Shown: in pieces, positions 22,031 to 31,291 of the stretch | How positions within the stretch are numbered: the stretch's first letter is position 1 | How the letters are laid out: every line of letters begins with the position of its first letter | Source: Candidatus Bathyarchaeota archaeon | Lineage (GTDB): Archaea; Thermoproteota; Bathyarchaeia; TCS64 | Length of the DNA: 31,636 nucleotides | Direction: 5' to 3' | Assembly: GCA_016934355.1 (NCBI GenBank) | Contig: JAFGTA010000085.1 | Coordinates: forward strand, 1 to 31,636 | Translations under genes and position numbers: made by a program | The notes under the pieces: generated by a model | What the model was told of the DNA's origin: nothing | The model's database searches: none | What the model saw: only the letters and a program-made list of their open reading frames with translations

Positions 22031-23494
22031 CTAGAATGTGGCCACTCCTGCAAGGTAGTTTGTTACTGCTTCACTTACTATCAAGTAAACTATTCCCCCT
22101 AAAGTCATTTGCATTCCGGTGTAGAATATCACCGTGAACCGCGAGTCACCCTCCATGTTGTAGATGCTGAACACGTTGTTGAGGGCGAACAGCGCGAGGG
22201 CGAAGACGAAGAACAGCCTCATGAAAGCCACGTCCGGCACAGAGAAGAAGTCGAGTATCGACGCCATCTCCCCGATGAAGTCAATGAGTGAGCTGAAGAA
22301 GCCGTCGATGACGGCGAACAGCGCGGCGGATACCACGTACAACGGTATGACCAGCCCAACATGGTAACCAACAGCGGCATATCTCTGGCTCCTGATGGTC
22401 GTGTATAGGTGGTAGAACTCTTCGATGAACTTGGAGGCGACGCCCAGGTCGCCGCCGGTGTAGATCGTGTCTGTCATTATGGTGTTCACCCTCCTGATGA
22501 GGGTGCTGTCTATCTCGGTCTCGAAGCCCCACCACGCGATCTTGGGCTCGACCCGCATCTTGATCTTGTTATTCAGGCTCTGGATGACTGAGTTTAGGCT
22601 ACCGAAATCCGTCTCTGAGGCACTCTGAAGGATCTGGGCTAGGGGTATGTTCGCCGAAAGGTTCGAAGCCATGTACCTGAAGAACGTCGGGTAGTCAGAC
22701 TCCTTCTTCTTAACGTTGTTAACGTAGGTACGTCCGATCAAGCCTCCGAAGAACAGGATGACCCCGATGAGGACGAAGTGCATGAAGTAGTTCTCGAAGG
22801 GTATCAGTAGAACCAGGCAAGACAGCACCAGGCACATCACCGCGGCGTACTCGACTCGTTGTCTAGTCGGCGGCTTCTCCTTCTGTTCCTGGACGAGGAT
22901 GGCGTCTGGCTTAGAGGCTTGGAAGATAAGCCATGAGAGTAAGTAGAGTATGAAGCTGACACAGATGACGACCATGATGGCGATCATGATCATGATCTTT
23001 GCGTCGTAGAAGATCGACGAGATGAGCATTGTGGTGGTCATGAACAGGGTGATGCTGAGCATCGGGAGATACGCGTCGCTGAGCGTCTTCAGCCGTACCA
23101 TCGCCTGCAACCGCAGAGCCTCGAACTCTGCCATGTAGTTCTTGTGATACTTTTCTATAAACAGGTTCACGGGCTCGCCGGACGCTATGCTCTGACTGAA
23201 CTTGAACAGAAAATCGGAGAAGTCTTTTGTTGGTGCCTCCGAGCTCATGATCTCTGTTGCTCTTGCCTGGGGGTAACGCCACTGGGTCATGAGCACGATT
23301 ATCTTGTTCAGGTATGGCGTGATGCTCTTGAATATGAGTTTCTCGGAGCTTACCTGAAGCATCAGCACCCGTGAAATCGTGCCCGAGGTGATAGCCTTGA
23401 GGTAGAGCATGAAGAACGGGAACTCGAACTCGATCTTGTCGCCCTTGCTAAGCCCCTCTATGAACTTTATGGACTTTATTCGTTCGACTATCAA
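22031..23494 (-). CDS. arlJ: Archaellum membrane platform protein ArlJ (FlaJ)
   Basis: ArlJ is the polytopic membrane protein on which the ArlI motor ATPase acts, related to the TadB/PilC platform proteins of type IV pili. The 487-residue chain has several membrane helices (about 125-190, 212-260 and 375-485). Two cytoplasmic T2SSF-type loops are visible, the second with FRYMASNLSANIPLAQIL and TDTIYTGGDLGVASKFIEEF. It begins at TTG, whose last two bases are the first two of the arlI stop TGA, so translation is coupled. The next gene, the acidic two-helix protein, follows after 3 bases. Confidence 0.9.
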   Translation of the reverse strand: MIVERIKSIKFIEGLSKGDKIEFEFPFFMLYLKAITSGTISRVLMLQVSSEKLIFKSITPYLNKIIVLMTQWRYPQARATEIMSSEAPTKDFSDFLFKFSQSIASGEPVNLFIEKYHKNYMAEFEALRLQAMVRLKTLSDAYLPMLSITLFMTTTMLISSIFYDAKIMIMIAIMVVICVSFILYLLSWLIFQASKPDAILVQEQKEKPPTRQRVEYAAVMCLVLSCLVLLIPFENYFMHFVLIGVILFFGGLIGRTYVNNVKKKESDYPTFFRYMASNLSANIPLAQILQSASETDFGSLNSVIQSLNNKIKMRVEPKIAWWGFETEIDSTLIRRVNTIMTDTIYTGGDLGVASKFIEEFYHLYTTIRSQRYAAVGYHVGLVIPLYVVSAALFAVIDGFFSSLIDFIGEMASILDFFSVPDVAFMRLFFVFALALFALNNVFSIYNMEGDSRFTVIFYTGMQMTLGGIVYLIVSEAVTNYLAGVATF

Positions 23495-25353
23495 TTCTCT
23501 TGGCTCACCTTCTTCTTGATCACGGATTCGATGCCGTGCCCTAGCTTCATCAAGGCTTGTCTCCTGAGCCTCGCGTGGGCCTGCTCGATGCCGATGCCCT
23601 GCACGTAGAGCAGCTGATCGAATACCTCCTCATACTCGAGGACGCCCAAGGCTATCATGTACTCGAGGATTTCGGCTCTCATGTAGAGCTCGTCGTAGAT
23701 CTTCTTCACCTCCATGCCCGTGTAGCCCTTCATTACGGCTATCTTGTTGTCGAGTAGATAGCTGGTGCCGAGACCCCTGAATGCGACCTTGTCTGTGGAC
23801 GGGTCGAAGCTGAATACCTCTACGAAGTTGAAGGCCTGGTCAGCCGGCTCGTAGCCCAGTATTTCGTTGATGCTGAGTACGCGGCGCTTGTACTTCCCGG
23901 TCTCGTAGTCGTTGACTGCGCTCTGGAAGAGGGCGGCGTTCAGGTTGTCGACGTGTGTCTTGGGGACACTGATTGGGAAGTTCGTGAGTCTCTGCACGAG
24001 TTTGCCGACGGTGGCTGCGTGGAAGGTGGCGATGCTGGGGTGGCCGGTCTGCATGGCCTGGAACGCGATGTTGCCTTCCGCGCCTCTGACCTCGCCGACG
24101 ATGATGTAGGTGGGTCTCTGCCTGAGTGCCGCCTTGAGCAGGGCGAACATGGTGACGCCCTCCTCGCTTCCCGAGTTCGCTGTGTCTCTGACCACTTCCC
24201 TTATCCAGTTCTTGTGAGGAACATGAACCTCAGGGACCTCTTCGATAGAGACTATCTTGTAGTCGCGGGGCATGAAGGTCATGAGGGCGGAGAGGGTGGT
24301 CGTCTTGCCGGAGGCAGTCTCTCCACAGATCCAGAGGCTCATTTTGTTCTCGAGAAGCATCCATATGTACGCAGCCGCTAGGCTGCTCATCGTGCCCCAG
24401 TTAATGATCTGGCAGATGCTGATAGGGTTTGTAGCGAACTTACGTATGGTGAAGTTGCTCCCACGGGTTGAGACATCCTCGCCATAAACAAGGTTGAGCC
24501 TCGATCCGTCGGGCATCTTGGCATCTATTATAGGCTCGCGGTGGGATGCAGGCTTCCCCACGATCTCGCTCAGCTTCAGCGCGAAACCGTCGAGCTCCTC
24601 TGACTCCTCGAGGGCGATTGTGCTCTCCATGGTCTTGAAGATCTTGTGGTCGATGTAGATGGGGCCGAGGCCGCTGCAGTGGATGTCCTCTATATATATG
24701 TCTCTGATGAAGGGTTCAAGGATGCTTGACCCGACCTTCTCGCAGTAGACCTCGTACTTGAGCATCTCGTAGCTCAGCGGGTCCAATTCTATCTTGCCCT
24801 TGTCGTCGCGTTTTAGCCTAGACAGGAAGCCCTTGTTTTTATCTTTCTCCTCATCGGGCTTTCTCTCGTGGGGCTTCGCCTTCTTGTTGACTACGATGAA
24901 CGTTTTTAGTAGCTCGTTAAGGTACTCGGTCTTCTCTTCGGCTGTCTTGAACACGATGTTCTCGTCGATGGAGAGGGCGACTCTCTTCTCGACCTCCGCG
25001 AGTATCCAGTCTCTGTTGAAGAAGAGCCGGGGCTCGATGGGCTTATAGATCAGGTCCTTGTTTTTACCGCGCACGAATATATGGATGAAGACAGGGTCGC
25101 CTACGGGGTAAATGAGATTAGGGTTCTCCATGATCCCCATCTCTCTCCCAAGGCTGTCCACGAGCTGAGGAGGCTCCACGTCCCTCTGCTTGAAGAGCTT
25201 CTTCATGTATAGCCTGAAGTACGGGTTTTTCTTCACCCGCTTGTCCCAGTGCTGGTCGAACCCTTCGAGCCGTGAAATCTTTCCCTCGACGCTAACCTGC
25301 GCGTCTGTGCCGTAGCCGGCGAAGCTCTTACCAATAGCCTCAAAGGATTCCAC
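23491..25353 (-). CDS. arlI: Archaellum motor ATPase ArlI (FlaI)
   Basis: ArlI is the hexameric ATPase that powers assembly and rotation of the archaellum. The 620-residue protein has the secretion-ATPase core with Walker A GETASGKTT at about 342-350, an Asp-box-like IEEVPEV, Walker B IIVGEVRG at about 416-423, and the His box GHPSIATFHA. It is about 70-100 residues longer than usual ArlI. Much of the excess is a charged stretch at about 155-190 (HERKPDEEKDKNKG region) before the ATPase N-domain. It begins at GTG behind a GAGAGGTTG site, and CTATAA-type elements lie 55-75 bases upstream. It leads the operon arlI-arlJ-acidic membrane protein. Type IV pilus ATPases are relatives, but arlG and arlF in the window favour the archaellum. 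Confidence 0.88.
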   Translation of the reverse strand: MESFEAIGKSFAGYGTDAQVSVEGKISRLEGFDQHWDKRVKKNPYFRLYMKKLFKQRDVEPPQLVDSLGREMGIMENPNLIYPVGDPVFIHIFVRGKNKDLIYKPIEPRLFFNRDWILAEVEKRVALSIDENIVFKTAEEKTEYLNELLKTFIVVNKKAKPHERKPDEEKDKNKGFLSRLKRDDKGKIELDPLSYEMLKYEVYCEKVGSSILEPFIRDIYIEDIHCSGLGPIYIDHKIFKTMESTIALEESEELDGFALKLSEIVGKPASHREPIIDAKMPDGSRLNLVYGEDVSTRGSNFTIRKFATNPISICQIINWGTMSSLAAAYIWMLLENKMSLWICGETASGKTTTLSALMTFMPRDYKIVSIEEVPEVHVPHKNWIREVVRDTANSGSEEGVTMFALLKAALRQRPTYIIVGEVRGAEGNIAFQAMQTGHPSIATFHAATVGKLVQRLTNFPISVPKTHVDNLNAALFQSAVNDYETGKYKRRVLSINEILGYEPADQAFNFVEVFSFDPSTDKVAFRGLGTSYLLDNKIAVMKGYTGMEVKKIYDELYMRAEILEYMIALGVLEYEEVFDQLLYVQGIGIEQAHARLRRQALMKLGHGIESVIKKKVSQEN

Positions 25354-25528
25354 GTAACAACCTCTCTAGGTTCCAAGTAACTGTACGTAATTCTAGCAAT
25401 TACCATTCTTTATAGGAATTATAGAGCGGTAACACAGAGCACAATCAGCCATGTTTTACCGAAATTTGCAGGCGTAACTGAATCCAATCGTCTTTTAACC
25501 GACTGTCTCCGATCTTGTAGTGATTTTA

Positions 25529-26548
25529 ATGAAACTGGTCAAGTACAACACTGGGCGCCTCGGGGCGCTTCAGAGCGATGGATCGGTCATCGACCTCAAC
25601 TACGCCTACGCGGCATACCAGAAAAGCAGAGGAGCGGAGAGGCCATACGCTAAGGCCGACGCCAAGGTTCCTGTATGCCTCCACGACTTCATACTGGAAG
25701 GCGATAAGGGGATCGAAGAAGCGAAGAAAGCCGTAGAGCACGTCAAGGCTGGGAACACGGCTGGGCCCAAAGGCGAGAAACTCGTCCACAGGCCAAGTGA
25801 AGTAACACTCAACGCCCCCCTCCCCAGTATGGGATCGAAGATCGCCATGGCTGGGGCAAACTTCTACGATCACAGCGTGGATGCCTATAAGGCGTTGAGA
25901 GGCGACACTACAACAGTGGAGCAGCTCAAGGAGCGGGTAACAAAGGGAGAGTATCCGCCCTGGGGGTTCTGGAAGATGGCGGGATGCGTGGTAGGCCCAA
26001 ACGCTGATGTGCCGTACCCCAGCAGAACCCAGCGAATGGACTACGAGGTGGAGGTCGCTGCCGTCCTGGGCAAGGGTGGTAAGGACATCCCTGAGGAAGA
26101 GGCGATGAGCTACATCTACGGCTACACCATTGTGAACGACCTGAGCATCAGGGACGGCCCGAGGACTCCAGGCCCCAACGGGCTATTCTACGCCAAGAAC
26201 TTCGATGGCTGTGCCCCCATGGGGCCCTGCATCGTCACAGCCGACGAGGTCGGTGATCCCCACAAGCTGAAGATGAGGCAGAAGGTCAACGGCGAGCTAC
26301 GACAGGACGGGTCCATGGAGAGCATCATCCGCGGCTTCCCGTGGTGGATAAACTACCTCACCAGGGATATGCCGTTCTACCCGGGGGACATGGTGTGCGG
26401 CGGCACATGCAGCGGAACCGCCATGGACCAGACCCCGGTGATCAACGGCAAGACCGATCCAAAGCTGTTCCTCAAGCCGGGGGACGAGGTGGAGGCCTGG
26501 GTCGAGAAGATAGGCTCTCTTAAGGTCAGGATCGTGGAGAAGCAGTAA
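25529..26548 (+). CDS. Fumarylacetoacetate hydrolase (FAH) family protein
   Basis: FAH-family enzymes are metal-dependent hydrolases, decarboxylases or isomerases acting on beta-diketo or 2-oxo acids. Here the metal-binding glutamates lie in MDYEVEVAAVLGK and an aspartate follows in VNDLSIRD. The glycine-rich AGANFYDHSVD entry and the C-terminal PGDEVEAWVEKIGSL motif are also typical. I chose the ATG at 25529, giving 339 residues (a GTG at 25520 is also in frame), because TCTTTTAACC at 25491-25500 would start transcription near 25521. Substrate cannot be predicted, since the family is broad. The next gene, a ROK kinase, begins 38 bases later on the same strand, so sugar-acid breakdown is one possibility. 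Confidence 0.85.
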   Translation: MKLVKYNTGRLGALQSDGSVIDLNYAYAAYQKSRGAERPYAKADAKVPVCLHDFILEGDKGIEEAKKAVEHVKAGNTAGPKGEKLVHRPSEVTLNAPLPSMGSKIAMAGANFYDHSVDAYKALRGDTTTVEQLKERVTKGEYPPWGFWKMAGCVVGPNADVPYPSRTQRMDYEVEVAAVLGKGGKDIPEEEAMSYIYGYTIVNDLSIRDGPRTPGPNGLFYAKNFDGCAPMGPCIVTADEVGDPHKLKMRQKVNGELRQDGSMESIIRGFPWWINYLTRDMPFYPGDMVCGGTCSGTAMDQTPVINGKTDPKLFLKPGDEVEAWVEKIGSLKVRIVEKQ

Positions 26549-26586
26549 CGGTTTTACGCTCTCCCCACCATTTTCTTTGAATCACC

Positions 26587-27519
26587 TTGTCATACATAGC
26601 TGTAGACATCGGGGCCACCAACATCCGAGTTGCCTCGGGGAACCGCGAAGGCATCAAGGAGAAGGTCGCTGAGGTCACCGACAGGAGTAAGGGCCCGGAG
26701 GGGGTACCGCTCCAGATCGCTAGGATGATCAGGGAATTAGTTGAAGCGCCTGAGGTGATCGGCGTCGGCTCAATCGGCCCCATTGACCTCGGCAGGGGGA
26801 TGATCACCAACACGCCAAACTACCCGTTCAAGGAGATTCCTGTAGTTGAGCCCCTCAGAGAGGAGTTTGGGGTACCTGTCAGGATAGTAAATGATTGCGC
26901 GGCTGGGGTTCTCGGCGAACACGTCTACGGCGCAGGCAAGGGTGTCAATAATCTATTCTACGTCACCATGAGCACCGGCCTCGGCGGAGGGGCTATGGTG
27001 GATGGCCACGTCCTCATCGGCAAGGACGGCAACGCAGTGGAGGTTGGGCACCTGACGATCCAGCCGGACAGCAAGATCATCTGTGGCTGCGGGAGCCCTG
27101 GGCACTGGGAGGCATTCACCAGCGGCAAGAACATGCCCTACTTCGCCCAGACACTGCTATGGCAGCGGAAGTGGAGAAACAGCCTGTTAGGCGTCCTGTC
27201 GGGGGGTGACCCCAAGGCGTTCACGGCTAAGATGATCTTCGACGCCGCCAAGCAGGGGGACGAGGTGGCCCTCAATATCGTCGAGGAGGTCGGGAGGGTG
27301 AACGCCATAGGCTTCGCGGACATCGTGAACGCCTTTGACCCGGAGCTAATAACGGTGGGCGGGAGCATCGCGCTGAACAACCCAGAGATGGTGCTCATGC
27401 CCATCAGGCACTACATCTCGCGCCACGTCATCAACAGGTTGCCCGAGATAATGATCACCCCTCTCGGCGACAATATTGTGCTCTTTGGGGCTCTAGCCCT
27501 TGCCGTGGGCGCCGAGTAG
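26587..27519 (+). CDS. ROK-family sugar kinase (glucokinase-like)
   Basis: This ATP-dependent kinase of the ROK family most often phosphorylates glucose or an N-acetylated hexosamine. The 310-residue chain has the phosphate loop VDIGATNIRVA at the N-terminus, RIVNDCAAGVLGEH in the sugar site, the STGLGGG motif, and the zinc-binding ROK signature near 158 (HLTIQ...CGCGSPGHWEAF). In that signature the last usual cysteine is replaced by His-Trp. It begins at TTG 26587. It lies between the FAH-family and beta-lactamase-fold genes on the same strand. No HTH domain is present, so it is an enzyme rather than a ROK repressor. Confidence 0.88.
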   Translation: MSYIAVDIGATNIRVASGNREGIKEKVAEVTDRSKGPEGVPLQIARMIRELVEAPEVIGVGSIGPIDLGRGMITNTPNYPFKEIPVVEPLREEFGVPVRIVNDCAAGVLGEHVYGAGKGVNNLFYVTMSTGLGGGAMVDGHVLIGKDGNAVEVGHLTIQPDSKIICGCGSPGHWEAFTSGKNMPYFAQTLLWQRKWRNSLLGVLSGGDPKAFTAKMIFDAAKQGDEVALNIVEEVGRVNAIGFADIVNAFDPELITVGGSIALNNPEMVLMPIRHYISRHVINRLPEIMITPLGDNIVLFGALALAVGAE

Positions 27520-27553
27520 AAACCTCATTTACCTCTAAACCCTTTCTTACCTT

Positions 27554-28933
27554 ATGTCAGGTTTCTCGGATGAATCTAAGTCGACTCTTGACCGGATTGC
27601 GTCTAAGGCTATGGAGGATTCACACGCTCCAGCAGTGAGCGTGGCGCTGCTCAAGGAGGGAAAGATAGTGTACACGCAGGGGTACGGCTCCAGGGATATC
27701 GAGAAGAACTACCCCGCGACCCCCGAAACCCTGTACGGGATAGGCAGCTGTTCAAAGTCGTTTATCTGCCTCGCCGTTATGCAGCTAGTACAGGAAGGAA
27801 AGCTTGAGACTAAGGACCCGATCAGGGATTACCTACCGCTGAAGATAGGGTACAAGGACAGTCCCATACAGGTGCACCATCTCATGTCTCACAGCAGCGG
27901 CGTCCCAAGCCTTGGTACAGCGAGTATCCTCATAGATAGGATGAGCCTCGGCGAGGGCTGGATACCCCTCACAAGCGAATCCGACTTCTACGGCTTCGTG
28001 AACGCGGCGGGAGACGAGGTTGACGCTGAGCCAGGTGAGCGGTACTACTACCTGAACGCCGGGTACACTTTGCTGGGCATGCTCATAGAGAAACTCAGTG
28101 GAGTGCCCCTCGAAGAGTATCTCCACGGCCATATATTCAAGCCGCTCGTCATGGACAGGACGACGCTCCTGCGTGAAAGGTTTGAGGCGGAGAAAGACCG
28201 GATGACCGCCTACTTCAAGGAACAGGACGGCAAGATGAGAGCTACGGTCCATCCCTTCCACGGTCTCATCTACGCGCCCGGGGGAATACTGAGCTCAACT
28301 GTCGAGCTCACCCGCTACCTCAACATGTACTTGGACGGCGGAAAGTGTGGCGGCGTATCTCTACTTGATGAAGGGCTTCTCAAGGAGATGTATAAGCCAC
28401 GCATCAAGCGCCCCGATAACGTCTTCGGCTCCAACGCCTACTGCTACGGTTGGGGTGTCATGGACTTCCTGGGCCACAGGCTGGTTGTACACACGGGCTC
28501 CACAGGCGTCTCCGCCGCGTTCCAGGGCTTCATCCCGGAGCTGGACCTCGGCGTCGCGTTCCTAAGTAACACAGGTTACTGGGGCAGCTCCATACCCCAC
28601 GCCGCGTTGGCGCTCCTCATGGGCAAGGACCCGCTGACAGAGGTGCCGTACCTGCGGCAGAGGGAGCACTGGAAGAAACTCTCAGGCACGTACACCTCGT
28701 ACAGGGACATACTGAAGGTCGACGTCAAGCAGAGCGGCGGAATGCTTCAGGCAACCGTCAAGGGACGCGGAGGAGACACGACGATACCCCTAATCCCTGT
28801 GTCGGACGAAGCTGACGTGAACGAGTTCTGGGTCTACGGCGGAGAGGCAGGGAAGATGAAGGTACGGTTCGAGGTAAGCGAGAAGCAGGTGAGGCTATAC
28901 TACGAGAGGTGGGTGCTGAAAAAGCCCGCCTAG
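27554..28933 (+). CDS. Serine beta-lactamase-fold hydrolase (class C / esterase-like)
   Basis: This 459-residue member of the beta-lactamase/transpeptidase-like superfamily has the three active-site motifs in order: SCSK (Ser65 nucleophile, Lys68), YLN (Tyr166-x-Asn168) and HTG (313-315). A C-terminal domain of about 100 residues, rich in beta strands, follows from about 360, as in many archaeal and bacterial AmpC/EstB-like proteins. There is no signal peptide, so it acts in the cytoplasm. As archaea lack murein, an esterase, peptidase or amidase role is more likely than drug hydrolysis. It starts 34 bases after the ROK kinase stop, and its 3' end overlaps the convergent gene by 4 bases. Confidence 0.85.
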   Translation: MSGFSDESKSTLDRIASKAMEDSHAPAVSVALLKEGKIVYTQGYGSRDIEKNYPATPETLYGIGSCSKSFICLAVMQLVQEGKLETKDPIRDYLPLKIGYKDSPIQVHHLMSHSSGVPSLGTASILIDRMSLGEGWIPLTSESDFYGFVNAAGDEVDAEPGERYYYLNAGYTLLGMLIEKLSGVPLEEYLHGHIFKPLVMDRTTLLRERFEAEKDRMTAYFKEQDGKMRATVHPFHGLIYAPGGILSSTVELTRYLNMYLDGGKCGGVSLLDEGLLKEMYKPRIKRPDNVFGSNAYCYGWGVMDFLGHRLVVHTGSTGVSAAFQGFIPELDLGVAFLSNTGYWGSSIPHAALALLMGKDPLTEVPYLRQREHWKKLSGTYTSYRDILKVDVKQSGGMLQATVKGRGGDTTIPLIPVSDEADVNEFWVYGGEAGKMKVRFEVSEKQVRLYYERWVLKKPA

Positions 28934-29676
28934 AAAATCTTTTCTAGCGTTAACTCCTGTGCGTCGTCCCTGAACTGCACCAGCTCCCCCTCGTACAGGT
29001 AGAACACGAGGCCAAGCTCAGACTCCTTTATCACGGTGCACTCTAGGTCTCTGCCGCCCACACGTAGTGTAGACGTGTCTCCGTCCACGACGAGTGATAC
29101 AGCCACCACTCTAGCCGACTGAGGCACGAAGAAGTTAGCCTGGTGCCGTCTTCCCGGCTTTAGACTGGTCGACTGAAACAGTATCTCCCAGTAGCTTGGC
29201 ATCGAGTTCTCGACCACGTACATGTTCTCTGCCGCCGACTCCGTCAGCTCGACGGCTTCCCCCATGACATTCACGGTGGTGGTCACCTCGCTAGGCGAGA
29301 ACTCCGAGTTGATGATTGTCAACTCGTCTCCCCTCGTGACGTTCAGTGAGTAACTCAGCGGCCTCAGGCTTCCATCGAAAACGTATACGCTTACCAAGTG
29401 AAGCGAGTCGCCCTCGTAGTTGATGTCTGTAGTCGACCGCATAGTATACCTGACGTCGTCCCCTGAGCCCTCCTTCCCTGTGACGGCGTATCTATGGGTT
29501 CCCACGGCTTCGCCTTCCTTAATGACCCTGTACGACTGGTATTCCCCGAGCACGAGGACCGGGAGCTCATCCACGCTTATCTCCTCCACAGGGTACCGCA
29601 GCTCCGCGTAGTACTGGATGAACAGTGTGACCCCCAGGATCAGGGCTACGCCTAGCACAAGCCATTGGCGCTTCAA
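28930..29676 (-). CDS. Membrane-anchored extracellular protein of unknown function
   Basis: This 248-residue protein has a basic start (MKRQW) and one hydrophobic helix (about 5-25), which acts as an uncleaved anchor or signal. The rest is a beta-rich domain without cysteine clusters or transmembrane helices. The repeated pattern of strands with YRVIKEGEAVGTHRYAV at the start and SELGLVFYLYEGELVQF near the end resembles the DUF3108-type beta fold, but I am not sure of the family. The C-terminus overlaps the convergent beta-lactamase-fold gene by 4 bases. It lies just after argH on the same strand, with a 39-base gap. Confidence 0.65.
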   Translation of the reverse strand: MKRQWLVLGVALILGVTLFIQYYAELRYPVEEISVDELPVLVLGEYQSYRVIKEGEAVGTHRYAVTGKEGSGDDVRYTMRSTTDINYEGDSLHLVSVYVFDGSLRPLSYSLNVTRGDELTIINSEFSPSEVTTTVNVMGEAVELTESAAENMYVVENSMPSYWEILFQSTSLKPGRRHQANFFVPQSARVVAVSLVVDGDTSTLRVGGRDLECTVIKESELGLVFYLYEGELVQFRDDAQELTLEKIF

Positions 29677-29715
29677 ACTATTTCAGAAAGAAAGGGTTAG
29701 CCTAGTGTTTAAACC

Positions 29716-31203
29716 CTAGGCTGAGTAGGTCTGGAGCGCGTTCTTCAGGTTATCCGCGGCTATGACGAGCTTGATCTTGAAGAAGTCAAGCTCCTTCCAG
29801 TACCGCTCCCGCAGCTCCTTCCGGCTCTCCACCTGCATACTGGTCTCGGCTGGGTGAGGGCTACCCGGGCTCCTGAGGTTGTTCAGCGCCTTCAACGGGT
29901 TGCTTATCTTCTCAGCGATGCTGCTGCTTACCTTGATGTCCTTGCCGAAGAGCTCCTTCGCCGCCTTCTTCACGTCCTCAGCCTTAAGCTGCTCAAGGGT
30001 TCTTCCCTCGGAGACGAGGGTGTTCACCACAGCAGCCGTCACCTTGTGCGCCTCGCGGAAGCTCAGCTCATCCTCGGCGAGCACCTCGGCTAGCTGCACC
30101 GCGAAGATGAAGCTGCCCTTGGTCTGCTTCAGCATGGCCTCCTTGTTCACCTTCATCGTCTTTACGGCGCCGTTGAGCACCTCGACGCTGGTCTTAGTTG
30201 TGTCGAAGGCTCGCCACAGCGCGATCTTGGTCTGCTGAAGGTCCTGGTAGTAGCCCGTGGGGAGTCCCTTGACCATGGTCATTAGCTCCTGGAGGCAGCC
30301 GTATACCTCGGCTGACTTGCCCCTCACAAGCTCGATGGTGCTGGGGTTCTTCTTCTGCGGCATTATGCTGCTGCTGCTACTGTACTCGTCGCTGAGCTCC
30401 ACATACCTGAACTCGGAGCCGCTCCACATCACTATGTCCGCCGCCATCCTGCTCATGTTCCCCATGAGGATGGCCAGGACGCTCGCAGACTCCACAGCCC
30501 AGTCCCTGCTGCTCGTTGAGTCCACGCTATTCTCCTGGATGTAGTCGAAGCCCAGCAACTCGCTGGTCCTCATCCTGCTGATCCTGAAGTTGGTGCCGCC
30601 GATGGCCGTGGCGCCTAGTGGGTTGTAGTTGACCCGCTCATAGCACTGCTTTATCCGCTGGTAGTCGCGGAGGTACTGGTCCGCGTAGGCGATGAGGTAG
30701 TGGCCGAACGAGCCGATCATGGCCTGCTGGCCGTGGGTGTAGAGCACCATGGGGGTCTCGACGTGCTGGTCGGCTATCTCGCAGAGGATCTGAACCAGGT
30801 TGAGCACGCTCTCCATTACGGCGAGGAGCTCCTTCTTGGTGACCATCTTCATGTCCACCATGACCTGGTCGTTCCTGCTGCGGCCGGTGTGCATCTTGCC
30901 GCCTACCTCGATCCCTATCTTATCGATGACCCTGGCCTCGATGTACTCGTGGATGTCCTCGTACTCGGCCCCGACCTCGACTTTACCGTCCAGCCACTCC
31001 TGCTTCACCGTCTGGAGGGCGCCGAGTATCTTCACGAGGTCCTCCCGTTCGAGGATCCCCTGCTCGTGTAGCATGATGTCGTGGGCCATGGTTCCGTCGA
31101 CGTCTTCACTGAACATGCGGAGGTCCTCCACCACGCTGGTGTGGAACCGTGCGGTCCGGTCGTCGAACTTTTTATCTAATCTTGATCTGAACAAGGTTGA
31201 CAA
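29716..31203 (-). CDS. argH: Argininosuccinate lyase
   Basis: This enzyme splits argininosuccinate into arginine and fumarate, the last step of arginine synthesis. The 495-residue chain contains HTGRSRNDQV near 105 and the superfamily signature SSSSSIMPQKKNP near 275-290, in the mobile catalytic loop with its serine. Typical ArgH is about 460, so it carries a somewhat longer C-terminus. The start is TTG at 31203 (another TTG lies three codons on). TATTTAAA on the minus strand at 31241-31248 gives a leader of about 15 bases. The fumarate released could feed the fumarase/fumarate reductase block, but that block is 23 kb away and not co-transcribed. Confidence 0.95.
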   Translation of the reverse strand: MSTLFRSRLDKKFDDRTARFHTSVVEDLRMFSEDVDGTMAHDIMLHEQGILEREDLVKILGALQTVKQEWLDGKVEVGAEYEDIHEYIEARVIDKIGIEVGGKMHTGRSRNDQVMVDMKMVTKKELLAVMESVLNLVQILCEIADQHVETPMVLYTHGQQAMIGSFGHYLIAYADQYLRDYQRIKQCYERVNYNPLGATAIGGTNFRISRMRTSELLGFDYIQENSVDSTSSRDWAVESASVLAILMGNMSRMAADIVMWSGSEFRYVELSDEYSSSSSIMPQKKNPSTIELVRGKSAEVYGCLQELMTMVKGLPTGYYQDLQQTKIALWRAFDTTKTSVEVLNGAVKTMKVNKEAMLKQTKGSFIFAVQLAEVLAEDELSFREAHKVTAAVVNTLVSEGRTLEQLKAEDVKKAAKELFGKDIKVSSSIAEKISNPLKALNNLRSPGSPHPAETSMQVESRKELRERYWKELDFFKIKLVIAADNLKNALQTYSA

Positions 31204-31240
31204 TGTCTTGCACCGTTGCCATGTTTGAAGCAGGGGACCG

Positions 31241-31248
31241 TTTAAATA
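31241..31248 (-). promoter_or_regulatory. TATA box of argH
   Basis: TATTTAAA on the minus strand is centred about 41 bases before the TTG start at 31203 and downstream of the dUTPase-family gene stop, so argH appears to be transcribed on its own. Confidence 0.5.
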
Positions 31249-31291
31249 CGTTTTGAAATAGCTGCGACGTAAAGGAGCCTATGTGACGCGG

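Noticed and set aside
21531..22034. 167-codon serine-rich frame opposite the acidic membrane-protein gene
   Set aside because: Serine richness is what the antisense of Glu/Asp codons produces, and the minus-strand gene has membrane helices and operon spacing.
27554..28933. Antibiotic-resistance beta-lactamase
   Set aside because: The SxxK, YxN and HxG motifs define a broad hydrolase superfamily. There is no signal peptide and archaea have no murein, so a resistance role is not supported.
31203..31222. Short upstream frame from an ATG before argH
   Set aside because: The ATG (31220-31222) is out of frame with argH and probably at or before the transcription start given the TATA box at 31241-31248.
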